Assembly: GCF_042453785.1 (NCBI RefSeq)
Contig: NC_091677.1
Span: 31,975,001-32,039,000, forward strand
DNA length: 64,000 bases
Reading direction: 5' to 3'
Source of the DNA: Malus domestica
Lineage: Eukaryota; Streptophyta; Magnoliopsida; Rosales; Rosaceae
The position numbers were made by a program, and so were the translations under genes. Positions 21,178-32,546 of this stretch are shown one piece after another. The first letter of the stretch is position 1. The number at the start of each line of letters is the position of its first letter. The notes beneath the pieces were generated by a model. It was given only the letters and a program-made list of their open reading frames with translations. It did not search any database and was not told where the DNA came from.

Positions 21178-23680
21178 TTGTTGCTGCATTTAGCCAAGTA
21201 TGCATCCCAACCTTGACGACGGTATTCACGAGCGACCTCAGCAGGGTTTGCGGCTTTTATGATTCTATGGCCCCCAATTATGATGTCACTACCTCTATCA
21301 TAGATGACCTGGAATAAAATTTGTTTCAGGCACAAGGCTGGCTAATAAAATAGTAGAGTAATATGAAATGCAGGTCGAAATATAGACAAGTGATATAAAA
21401 GCCCATTTGAGCGATCCCTCGAAGAATGGTGTGAACATCAAATCTCTTAAGTTATGGTTGCCAAACCGATACGAAAGTAGTGTAGTATATAGTAAACTTA
21501 CAGAGTTTGGAGTGTTATATTGCTGGCCAAGAGCATCACTGCCAGTCACCAATTGTACTCCAGAAGTTGCCTGGATGAAAACTGGATTTACAGGTGCCCC
21601 TGGCCATGATGCTGGATTAACTGAAATGAAGCCAATCACAAAATCAGAATGCTCATCCGCAATCTTCACCACGGTAACTGTGTAATCTCCCTTTGCAAAG
21701 TTACCGGCTGAGCTCATTTCAGCAAGGAACAATAGGCCCCTGCCACGTGGCAAACCCTATGAGAGAGAAAGTACAAAAGCAGTAAACAGTTAGGAAAAAT
21801 GAATTATCTGAGCAAAATTAATGCAGAGAGATCCATCAGTTCAAAGTTGCATAAACCTTCAACTTTAGTCTGTCAACTATCCGGGGACCAGAGATTATAT
21901 GACAGTTGACAATATCAGCCCAGTCGAGTATATGGAATATACCCCTACAAACAGAAGAACCGAGAAGCTAAAGGAAGGGAAATGATACTAATAGAAAGAA
22001 AAATAAGAAGAAGAAAAAAATGAGCCTGAGCCTAAACCTCACCCTTTATACTGCATTGTTACTGTGTTACCAATGTCTGCAAACTTGTGATCTTCGAAAA
22101 TTAGGAAATTATGTTTCTCTGCAATCTTCAATTGGACAAGGCACATATCAGCTATAACTTCACAATTTCCAGAAGCTTTGCTTGATTTAACTAAAACTTA
22201 AGCAGAAATTAAGAATAGATAAAAATTTACTATCTCAATCTGCAGCAATATTCATATCAATGCCATTAAGAAATTATAAAATCCATATGAACCAGTAGTC
22301 ATCAATCATAATTAATATCAAGTTGTACATTGCAAAAAAAAACAAGTTTAGAGATATACCGAGCGAAGTTTAGAGCCAAAATCTGGAGTTAAATCGGGCA
22401 ATATATCGACATGGGTTTTCAGTAAACATATCTTCGGCCCAACCTGCATTAAAATGTATAGAGTATACCATCAGTAACCATCACAATCATAGATATTCAT
22501 TTATCCCCCACTCCCTAGTTCAAATCTGTATTAAAAAATTCTATGATGGTCCGCCATTCTATACTTCGAGGTGTTTAACCATTAGATCTTGATCTTTGTA
22601 TCTTTGACCGAATATCTAACAGTTACAAAGTATACTTGGAAATCTCATTCGTGTCATAAAAATTGGCCTCATCCGTATGATGTAACATTCGTCTATCTCC
22701 AAACCTGCATGGCAGTTCATAGTCCAACTTCTTGGTAATGCCCACGTGTATCAAAGAGGTCAACTTCTTGTCTCAAACGATACAATTCAAATCAGCAGAT
22801 GCTTTCATAAATTTTTAGGGAAAATTAAAAAATTCCAAGAAAATCTCACATTCTCAACAATGTCGAGCAACTCCTTGGCAGTCCCAACATCGGCAGCCAC
22901 ACATAGATTGCTCTGCTTCTACACTATCACCTCGAAAAGCCGTTTCCCTTGTGGGATTCTTCGACACCTTCGCTCTCTCCTCAAACAACAAACCCTTAAC
23001 CCTAACTTTCTCCACGTTTGTCGAAACAACCGGCGGCGGCGGCGCCACCTTCCAATTCTCCTAAAAAAACTTCAAAACAATCCCCTGTGTCTCCTCCGCG
23101 ATCTTCCCATTCTCCTTCAACACCTTCACCATCTCGCTCAGGCGAAACAGCGAGTGCAATCGAATCTCGTTCTCCTCCAAATTCTCCCTACCTCCTTGCT
23201 CCCGATCGATGAAAACGACGATGTCTTGGACCTTCAGCCCTGCGGCGCGTAAGGGCGCAGCCATCTCCAAAATCAACGCGTCGCTTGTAACCAAGTCCTC
23301 GATTATGAGGCAAACTTGTTCGAGCTTAAAGATGCCTTCAATAGCCTTGGCGGTTCCGTAGTCCTTGACCTCCTTGTGGTGCATGAGCATGTGAAGGTCA
23401 TGGCACGTGCTGATGCACGTGGCGATGGGGAGGCGGTGTAGGGCACACCACAAATGAGGTCGTAGCGCGTGGAGGAGGGGACATTGGCGATTAGGATTTA
23501 GGAGATTTGGCTGAGGAGGGAGGGGTATGATACAATGAGGCGGAGGTCTATGTAGATTAGGGAGAAGATGCCAGATTTGAATTTGAAGATGCCGGATTTG
23601 AGTTTGAAGTTGCCGAACTTGACGGCGGCGATTTCGTGGAGTTTGAGGATGATGGACTCGATAGACGACAAAGACGCCAT
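21178..23680 (-). pseudogene. UMPS: UMP synthase (OPRT-OMP decarboxylase) pseudogene
   Basis: Plant UMP synthase makes UMP from orotate in two fused domains. All parts are seen in order: the OPRT domain in exon 1 (about 23680-22850; [47 protein letters not shown]), then five exons of OMP decarboxylase (near 22443-22360 [20 protein letters not shown]; 22131-22045 [17 protein letters not shown]; 21955-21867 [16 protein letters not shown]; 21757-21500 [17 protein letters not shown]; 21305-21178 ending [13 protein letters not shown]). Exon 1 is broken: CAA to TAA after LLSQIS (near 23500), a shift near CGVPYTA, a stop near 23047 and shifts near 22950. It also carries an extra 21-bp tandem copy coding KSGIFKF. 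Junctions in the 3' exons look intact. The decarboxylase motif reads DHKFADIG instead of the usual DRKFADIG. It is probably a decaying duplicate. Confidence 0.93.
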
Positions 23681-23734
23681 TCTGATAAGGCGGTGGCGGC
23701 GGATGACTGTTTTTGCTGTGAGAATATACAGCTG

Positions 23735-24125
23735 TAAAATAAAGTTGTTAAGTGTTTGGTAAACATTTTTTTGTAAAAGTGTTTTTAATAAAAATTAAAA
23801 AAAAACAATAGTATCTGAGTGTTTGGTAAATTTTTATATAAATTGCTTTGAATATGTTAAATGACTAAAAAAATAATATTTAATGTGATATAATAATTGT
23901 CAAAAACAATAATGTAGGTACAAAAATAGTAATTTTGTAAAACATGTGGGAGTATACTTTTCATTTGAAAAGTTCATTAAATGAGCATTGATTACAATGT
24001 TTTGAAAGAAAAAAATCATTTTTTTTAGAAGCATGGTAGACACTACCTCTGCTTTTCTACTTTAATTGATAGCAGTTAAAAAAAAAAACATTTTTTTTTT
24101 GTTTTACCAAACACTTTTTAATAAA
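23735..24125. mobile_element. Possible MITE
   Basis: AAGTGTTTGGTAAAC near 23749 is matched by inverted GTTTTACCAAACACTTT near 24100. The interior is AT-rich and noncoding. No clear target duplication. Confidence 0.35.
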
Positions 24126-24175
24126 CTTTTTTTTTTTTTTTTTTTTAATGTACCACAATCCCAAATCAACCCTTA

Positions 24176-25091
24176 TGGCGTGTTTACGAAACCGGAATGG
24201 AATGGCAAGAAACGGAATTGGATTTTTTCTAGGCATTCAAGCTGTTTACTAACATTTCCGGAATAAAAAACAAGATGGGGTCCACTTAAAATCAGGAATT
24301 GGATCCCTAAATCTCTCGGAATCGGATCCCCTAGATGGAGGTGGTATTTGGATTCCGGGGAGAAGGCTCTTCCAATAATCTAACTTTTATACCCAAACTA
24401 CCCCCGCATCTTCTACGTCCCCCTTCGTACCTGTGACTCTCTTTGCCCAATCTGCCGACTCCCTTGCTCGTTCACCAGCTTAATCATGATTCTGGATGAT
24501 TTTGTGCCAGGATTTGAGACGCGTTCGGTATCTGGAATTGAAGCGGCAGTGGTGGTCACTACACTCTAACACCTGGAATTGAAGCTGCAGTGGTGGTGGA
24601 TCCACTGCTATGGTGGTTGTGGGGTATATTCGGCTGTGTGGTTGGAGAGAGATGGAAAAATAAGAGGGGGAAGCGGAAAAATAAGAGGGGGAAGCTAAAG
24701 GTAGTTTTGGGGTATGAGGGCGCTGAAGATGGTTTTGGGGTATGAGGGCGGTGCGGAGTTTACGAGAAAGAATAAAAATGAAGAGTTTATGGGTGATTGG
24801 GAACCGAGCAAGGAGATTTGTTGGGTGTAATTTAATTTAATTAATTAGTATGAAAATAATTTATTTATGTAAAGGCAATTTAGTACTCATATTAGTTTTA
24901 ATTCCGATTGAAGTGAATTAGTAAATAACTTATATGAACTCAACATCATTCATATTCCGATTCCAGACAATTATAGTAAACAACTTTAACAGGAATCTGA
25001 TTCTGATTCCACTTCATTTCAATTCCTCATCAATCCAATTCCTCCTCAATCTAATTCCTCTCAATATGATTACGGATTAGTAAACGCGCCA
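24176..25091. mobile_element. Non-autonomous Harbinger/Tourist-like element
   Basis: The ends TGGCGTGTTTACGAAACCGG and (inverted) TGGCGCGTTTACTAATCCGT form a TIR. TTA flanks both sides (24173-24175 and 25092-25094), the classic target duplication. There is no coding frame. Inner sequence repeats GGAATTGGATTC and CAATTCCTC motifs in opposite orientation. Confidence 0.8.
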
Positions 25092-25489
25092 TTAATGTAT
25101 CAATAAGTTGTGGTAGGCAAATCCCAAGTCCCTGATGAAGTTGGGCTATATAGCCTATAGCTAATTTGGGCTCTCAAGTTGGGCCGTCGGCTGTTGGATG
25201 GTATTTGGGAGGTCACCAATGTGCAAAATCTTTTTTGGAATCATTTATTTATTCATTATTCATTTGTTCTTAATTTTAATTCTCAAATCATTTCACCCTT
25301 AACACACACAAATTTCACAAATCATTTCATCATTCCCTACTCATTGGCCCTTTCAAGCCATTATTACCATAATTTCTGTCCTTACTTTTTAGATAATCAA
25401 AAGGCTTACAAGCCAACTAAAATGTTCACTTCTTAAACATATTTTCAAATTTATTTATCCTTCAAATCTTTATATTGTCCAAAACTGAA

Positions 25490-26012
25490 TGGAAGCCAAA
25501 CCTGCTAAACCAAATCGAACCAAACACCCAATGGGCCACTAGTAGCTTGGTTTGGTTCGATTTCACTTTGTAGGTTTAGTTAAAATCTAATTAAACGAAA
25601 CCATATTTTATAGTAGTTAACAAGAAAAAAATTGATGGTTCAATAGTAAAAGAGAAAGTGTTAACATGCACGAACTTTTGATCTTATAGAGGTTACTTGT
25701 TTAGTTACGTTTCTTTCAACATATTTGGGCTTCAAGTTGGTTTAACTAGTTTTGGATTGAAACTAGGCTAATGGTTAATTGGAAATTGCGTTTAAAAAAG
25801 AAATGCTGAACAAAAATAAATAAAATATTAATTTACATATCCATTCAATTTTTGAACCACTAAAACTCAAACCGAACCAATAATTTTATGGTCAATTTGA
25901 TTTTTTTAGTTCCGATTTGATTTTCATTTGATTTGGTTTTTTTTTATTTCAATTCAAAATTCGCTTCAATTTTTTTCGATTTTCGATTTTTCGAGCCCCC
26001 CTCTAATTCTGG
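25490..26012. mobile_element. Degenerate hAT-like MITE
   Basis: AAACCAAATCGAACCAAACA near 25508 and GGTTTGGTTCGATTT near 25550 start the block. It ends CGATTTTCGATTTTTCGAGC-CCCCCTCTA, homologous to the right end of the element at 52528-53420. Boundaries and target duplication are unclear. Confidence 0.45.
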
Positions 26013-26323
26013 CTGTCCCACACTAGGGTGAACAGGAAGAATCTCTCTCTTTTATGGGATCAACGCACGCTTTCCCTCCCCCCACTTAAAATAATTGCCA
26101 TTAGTTTTCTTGGTAAAGGGAAAAAACAATCCCAAAAGTAAGCAAGCGACCCCATAACCATATAAAATTAACAACACCCACCCTCCTTCTTCCTCCTCTG
26201 AGTCAGTCGGTCTCTCTCCTGCCAAATATTTTTCACAGATTGCACTTTCTCCCACTCTAATCCAACCTTTCTTTAATCCAAAAAACCCATTTGTTATAGT
26301 ACATTGCTGTCTCTGATACTCCA

Positions 26324-26348
26324 TCTCTCTCTCTCTCTCTCTCTCTCT
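26324..26348. repeat. (CT)n microsatellite in the kinase leader
   Basis: About 12 CT units lie 125 bp before the kinase start codon, probably in the 5' untranslated leader. Confidence 0.8.
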
Positions 26349-26473
26349 GTCCACCCACATTCATTTGGAAATTCTCTCCTACCCTGCAAGCAAAAGCAGC
26401 TTTCACCTTTTCTGTGGGTCTCTCTCTTGTTTCTGGGATTGTGTGCTTTTACTCATTGAGATCTGCTTAAAAA

Positions 26474-28941
26474 ATGGGTTACTCCCCAGGCACTTTCACC
26501 TACTCCAGAGAGCCACCCAATGCTCCTCCTCCTCTTCCTCTACACACTTCCTCCTCTTTAGCCATACATCACCATTACTACAATGACCACAGACTCAAAA
26601 CCCTTGTAAAGAAAATGTTCAGGCAGCTTGGTCTGGCCTGCTTTCTCCCACCTCCTCGCCGGAGGACGACCAACCAGAAGACCCCATTTGATGACGACGG
26701 CAACAATGGCGGCAACAGCAGCAACAACAACAAGAAGATAAATTTAGAGCACAACAAAGCGTGGCTGCTGGCGGAGTCCGGCGGGTGTGGGGCGGAGTTG
26801 GCAAATGCCGATCCCCAATCGGTTCACTCCTCTTTCAGGTTCAGCTTCTGCTCTCAGGTCGAGCTGGAATCCATGAACATGAGCTCCTCCGCCGCTGCAA
26901 CGGTTCTAATGGTGAATTTGGGAGATGGGTTGTCTGAATCCAAAGCTAAAGAGATGCAATGGAGGAGATTTGAGTCGTTGGAGAGGAGCATATCCCCAGT
27001 GGCTCACACGCTGATCAGATTTAGCTACGGTGAAATTCTCGCAGCTACTCGTAATTTTTCGAAAGGTAATCAAATGCGTTTGTTTTGTTTGAATCAAAAT
27101 TTGATCTTTTATTGTATGAGATTGTAATGGAATTTGTTGTTCTGGATAGGTAGAGTTTTAGGGAGAGGAGCTTTGAGCTGTGTGTTTAGAGGCAGAGTTG
27201 GGATTTTGAGAACTGCTGTGGCGATCAAGCGATTAGACAAGGAAGATAAAGAGTCTGCTAAGGCATTTTGTAGAGAGCTGATGATTTCTTGCTCTCTTCA
27301 CCACCCAAATGTAACACCTCTTGCGGGATTTTGCATCGATCCAGAGGAGGGTTTGTTTTTGGTTTATAAGTATGTCTCCGGGGGAAGCTTGGAGTGTCAT
27401 TTACATGGTGAGTTCTCTTGCTTCGGTCTTTTGAACTCGAATTTGATTTGAATTTGGTGAGTTTTTTAGTGATTTATGGCACATACACATTTACAGAGAA
27501 AAAGAGGGGAGTTAAGGGCTCTGCAACACTTCCTTGGTTCGTAAGGCACAAGGTTGCTATTGGAATTGCTGAGGCAATTGCATATCTGCATAATGGAACT
27601 GAACGCTGTATTGTTCACAGAGATATCAAACCCTCGAACATTCTCCTTTCGTCCAAGAAAACTGCCAGGGTAAATGGAGAGCAATTTTATGGACTTCATT
27701 CTGGTTTGAAATTGAATCTTTTGATTGATTGACTGCGGTTTATCGACATTGCTTGCAGCTATGTGATTTTGGATTAGCCACTTGGACTTCCGCACCTTCC
27801 GTCCCTTTCCTTTGCAAAACTGTCAAAGGAACATTTGGGTATGATCTTGAGGAAACTTGACCATAAAGAAACACTTTTTTCCTGTTGCTTGTTCCATGAA
27901 GATTTTTTTTTATTCATTGCACAATTTTTAAATGGCATGTGCAGTTACTTGGCTCCTGAGTATTTCCAGCACGGGAAAATATCCGATAAAACTGACGTGT
28001 ATGCTTTTGGGGTGGTCTTGCTGGAATTGATAACTGGTAGGAAGCCGATTGAAGAAAGAAGGCCACAAGGAGAAGAAAACTTGGTTCTATGGGTAGGTGC
28101 ATCTTTCTATCTTCTTTTTGTGCCTTTAGCTCTTTTTTTACTATGTGATGGTGAATTGATGGGCCCTTGATTGCTTCTCATGCTTGACATAGTTTCTTTT
28201 CTTGTAATAGCTTATTCTTCTATGACAAAGCGATATTCTATTCTAATCTAATTTATAGGAAGTGGGATTCAAACACATGTGTAAGGGGAAGACACACTAT
28301 CCTGGCTAATTGGCCTAACCCACGTCTCCTTAGAAGTTTATTATAAACTTTTTTAAAAACATTCATTCATTCAATCGGGTTGCTTACTCCCTTGGATAGA
28401 CACTTTGCTTGGCAAGGGTTTTGTCTACCAACCACATCACTTTCTGAGAATCAAATTTCTTGAATCATTCTGTAAACTTTCTGTATGGTGTTTAGAGCAA
28501 GTCACCAAAACTTCTTGTTTAAAATATGAACGATGTATGGTTGCTATAAGTTATAACTCACACGTGTCAACTTCCGTTTTTAATCAGGCAAAGCCCCTCT
28601 TGTGTAAAGGGAAAGGAGCTATTGAGGAGCTGCTTGATCCACATATAAAATGCACTTCGAGAAATTCAAATCAAATAGCCCGGATGATTGAAGCTGCAGC
28701 TGCCTGCATAACGAGTGAAGAATCCCGAAGACCGAGCATTTGTGAGATAATGGCAATACTTAAAGGTGAAGAAGAATGTATCGTTTCCAAGAGGAAGAGG
28801 CCTAGTTTTCTGGGGAGTGGACTGGTCATTGATTGTCATTCTCAGTTACAGCAAACGAAAAGCGAGGTGCAGAATCACCTAGCTTTGGCTATGTTAGGAG
28901 TTTCCGAGTTTGAAGACGATGATCACCTTTGCGCTTGTTGA
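26474..28941 (+). CDS. Receptor-like cytoplasmic protein kinase
   Basis: There are six exons: 26474-27065, 27150-27407, 27497-27669, 27759-27838, 27945-28092 and 28588-28941. All are GT-AG and in phase, giving 534 residues. No signal peptide or membrane segment is seen, so it should be a cytoplasmic or membrane-attached Ser/Thr kinase. The N-terminal 190 residues are low-complexity (Pro, Asn, Ser). [16 protein letters not shown] leads into the kinase domain. Key residues are present: G-loop LGRGALSCV (201-209), VAIK with K224, HRD 324-326 in [15 protein letters not shown] 344-346, and APE 371-373. The domain ends near [15 protein letters not shown] and the other residues suggest an active kinase. 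The substrate is unknown. Intron 5 (28093-28587) contains a SINE-like insert. Confidence 0.92.
28215..28325 (-). mobile_element. tRNA-derived SINE fragment (Au-like) in kinase intron 5
   Basis: The minus strand reads TAGCCAGGATAGTGTGTCTT (A-box-like region), then TGTTTGAATCCCACTTCC (B box), then TAGATTAGAATAGAATATCG and CTTTGTC. This resembles the 3' half of plant Au-type SINEs, from memory of the family. Confidence 0.5.
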
Positions 28942-30547
28942 TACATTGCACCGGAACTATCTGGATTTTTCAGTTCTTAGATTTGTTGTTGCTTGCTTGA
29001 ACTCTGAACAGAGTGGTATGCTAGAAGTGAGTACGAGAGTTGATATTGTAGGTAGGAATAGGAGTCTGCTGTGTATATATCTTCCATGTACCTGTCCCTA
29101 TCCAACTATTCTAACAGGAAAATTGTAACACATTTTTCTTCTTTTTTTAGTTTAAAGATTTTGTGTCATTGTCATCTTAACTTGTAAGCGAAATATCATA
29201 GCTTCAAATCTCGTGGAGGGTGAGTTCATTATGAATTCCTTTTTCACAATGGTACGAAGAACGACGCTTGCAGCTCACGTTTGCTTGAGAGATTTCGTAA
29301 GAAGAAAACTGGCCCGAGTTAGACATGATTTTTAAGATTTTCGTTGAACAATGGCTAGTTCTCCAAAACTGAAGCTATTATTAAACTCAAAATTCTCACT
29401 TGCAAAGAAGGTTATGGCATCTTGTTGGACAACCATTAAGCCTTGAAACTCGAAAGCTAACTTCTCAGAGCATCTTCGATGGAGATTTCAAAAAATAAAT
29501 GTCAAATGTTAATTTGATGGCTGATGTGACAATGTCAGATTTTCTCTTCCTCTAGCCCATATATTTTCTTTGTTATAAATATTATCTGTAAGACCTATTT
29601 TTAAAAATAAATAAATAAAAATAAATTTTCAAGATTTATAATTTGTGGATTAACAAGATCTACACAATAAAATATTTTAAAAAAAATTAATCGACACCAC
29701 CTTTTCTTAAATGCCTAATTTGACAATAGAATTGACATATCGATTGAAATTTCTTCGTATCTTCAAATTTGATTGCGTAGCGTTCCACTTAAAATTTAGT
29801 ATCTCATTTAGAGATGGTGTATAACATTTGACCCTTGATGGCAATTAGCTGGAACATTTGATATTTGAAGTGCCATTAATTCAAGTCTCAAGGTTTTTGG
29901 TTATGGTATTCATAAATAGGATATGTGGACTGGTTTTTGGTTACAGTGTCACATCAAACGTGATTTTATTGGCCAATTGCCAGATTTTAGCCAAATTTTG
30001 CCATTTACAGGCAGCATTTTCCAAATAAATAAAATTAACATCCATGCACATGTAACATGATATGTAGATACATTGACTTCCTATACATTTTTTGATGTAC
30101 ACTTGAATTTGGGGTCATATGCATTTTATATACACACACACACACACAAGCAAACAACATTTTGTTTTCTTTTCTTTTTTTGATGAAAATTATGGTAAAC
30201 AACTTGTAATTTTTTTTTTGCCTATATAAAATATATGAAAATAATTATAAAGTGGAGTTTGCAGTTTAAGTGATTAAAAGCATTCGTTCATAGTTTCAAA
30301 ATCATGTGTTTCAGTTTCTCATTTGCGAGCACAACTCATATATAAATAAATAAATATACCAAGATATCATTTGGCATGTGTACACTTAAACAAATGGTAC
30401 CATATGTATGGTATGGGAAAATAAGAAGTTTACAGTCCAACTACCAAATCATTTCTATTCAAGAAAAATTGAATTAAAACAGAAACACACAACACATTAA
30501 AGAGAATGGCATAAACAAATTAATAAAATTGAAGATGAACATTGCCA
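28942..30547. other. AT-rich spacer between kinase and polcalcin
   Basis: The presumed 3' end of the kinase is followed by noncoding sequence. Around 29165-29250 is a worn fragment similar to the SINE-like family at 31690. An (AC)n run is at about 30131-30148. No gene seen. Confidence 0.5.
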
Positions 30548-30805
30548 CTAAAATATCTTGGCAACATCCTTAATTAAACCACGGTTAGCTAGAGCAAAAT
30601 CCAAGTACTCCTTGTACGAAATGAAGCCATCACCATCGGTATCAATCTCCGCCATCATAAACTTCACTTCATCTGGTTGAACACAGCCTAGTGTTTTTAA
30701 TGCATCTCCTAGCTCGGTTGCAGAAATTAGGCCATCGCCGTTGGTGTCAAACCGCTTGAAAATTCTCTCTCGATCAGCCTTTTCTTTAGGATCTTCTTCA
30801 GCCAT
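30548..30805 (-). CDS. Polcalcin (two-EF-hand pollen calcium-binding protein)
   Basis: A single-exon protein of 85 residues, the normal polcalcin size. Two canonical EF-hand loops are seen: DTNGDGLISATE at 20-31 and DTDGDGFISYKE at 55-66, each with Asp at position 1 and Glu at 12. The acidic N-terminus (MAEEDPKEKADRERIFKRF), the linker and the end (DFALANRGLIKDVAKIF) fit polcalcins such as the Bet v 4 group, small pollen proteins known as cross-reactive allergens. The ATG at 30803-30805 lies in an AAAAATGGCTGAAG context. The gene seems whole and likely pollen-expressed; expression is inferred from the family. Confidence 0.95.
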   Translation of the reverse strand: MAEEDPKEKADRERIFKRFDTNGDGLISATELGDALKTLGCVQPDEVKFMMAEIDTDGDGFISYKEYLDFALANRGLIKDVAKIF

Positions 30806-32546
30806 TTTTTACAATGGTTAGATCAAAATGTGTTTTCTCTAGGTCGAGTTTTGGTTTCTTGATGATTAATGAATGTGAAATTGAGATGTAAAAGCAAATA
30901 TTGTTCTGCGATAAATGAATGAAGTGACCGATAAAAAGTTTGGTTCTTAAAGAGATGGTTTTCTAAAAGGGTAAGGTAGTCCTTCAAATTAGGGGTTTGA
31001 AAATGAGTTGCGGATACTTGCCTATGAAACTTTCAACAGTTTTACCCAAATAAGGAAAAAGAATTTTTCTAACATAACTTGTTGTAGAGCTTGTTGTTCG
31101 GGAAATACATAAATCCTCACTAGTCATTTTTGTTCTTACAATCTAGCGTCTAAGAAAATAAATGCAGGTGTCTTTTTCTGCATAAATAAAGAAACGTGGA
31201 CATATATTTGGTTTGTTTTGGTGGATAATTTTTGGTCAATTTGTAAGAGGATTGGTTACATGTTTTAGTGGTTTATCCATTTTTATTACTATTTAAAGAA
31301 AAAGACAGTTGCCATGGTTCGGTGAAATAGTACTAATCGATGTGTTAACCAAAAATGGAAAGTTCTTGAAGGGACCACTAAGTGCATTCCACGCGTCAAA
31401 TACATGTGGTGAGATGAGAATCATGATGTTGAATGGATTATGTGATTTGGGAGATTTTCTTTTAATTGACTGTCACATTACTTATAATTTTTAAACTTAT
31501 TTTTTATTTTTCTTTTTGGTAAATATTTTTTAATTTTTATTAAACGCATAATATTGATCACATTGCTACATTTTAATACACATGAGCCTTACTTTGTTAG
31601 GCTCACTTGTATTAGAATGTGTTAGCAACGTAGCCAATTTTGAGTGTCGTACACCCATATTATAAACATCGAAATTAATAACACCACCACTTAACAGTGC
31701 GGCTCTACCATAGTTTAGTTGTCTTCTTCTTTACTTATAGCTGAGAGATTTTAAGTTCAATTCTTATCAAGGGCAAATTCGAACCAACCCAATTATTATG
31801 GTTAGTCAATTGTGAGGCTTGACCTAGTATCTCACTGTTAGTATAAATAATATCGTATGTATGAAAAAAGAAAAAGACAGAGTGGCCATAAGTTTCGAAA
31901 CGACGTGCTCTAACAAAGGACGATTGACTGAAAGGACTTGTTTCCGGCAATATTCGGTTCTAAGTCCCATATGAGCTTGAGAATGGAAGTTCCAGAAGAT
32001 TAGGTAATCAAGCCTAACAAATGGATTCCACAATCAAGGAAACAAAAGAGAAGATTATAGAAAGCAAACAATACAAGTGATTTGCAAGAACATAGCTTGT
32101 ACATTCTAGAGACAGTAACACCACGTAACAATGCAGCCATGTTGCTTTTAGTCCACGAAAATTACATGCTTGCTCGATAAAAACTTTTAACAAGTCCCCG
32201 ACTTTGTATGGGGGTCACTTAAAAACTAGAACTGATAATATACCCGATACAAAGCTATATGGTAAGTTGTAGGCAGAACAAAAATGCGTAGTAAAATAAA
32301 CGATGAAAATATCTGGATCAGAAACATGAGAAAAGTAAAAGAATGTTATTAATGTCGTACCTCAGAACGAACGTTTATTGAATTACAGTGACATGGTGTT
32401 ATACAATCAACAACTTATTTCCTTGAACCAATTAATTTTGCTACAAATGGTTGAGGTCTACCTCACAACACCACGAACTGGCTACGACAGTAGATCTGAA
32501 GTTTACATTTATTGGAAAGCAGGTAGTTATACTTACTTGAAAAAAC
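30806..32546. other. Spacer between polcalcin and fructokinase
   Basis: The polcalcin upstream region and an AT-rich stretch. A SINE-like fragment at 31690-31865 is listed separately. Nothing else recognised. Confidence 0.5.
31690..31865 (+). mobile_element. SINE-like fragment
   Basis: Reads TTGTCTTCTTCTTTACTTAT, GAGAGATTTTAAGTTCAATT, then ATTATGGTTAGTCAATTGTG and TTAGTATAAATAATATCG. It is collinear with the minus strand of 18855-18995. The B-box-like AAGTTCAATTC suggests tRNA origin. Confidence 0.5.
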
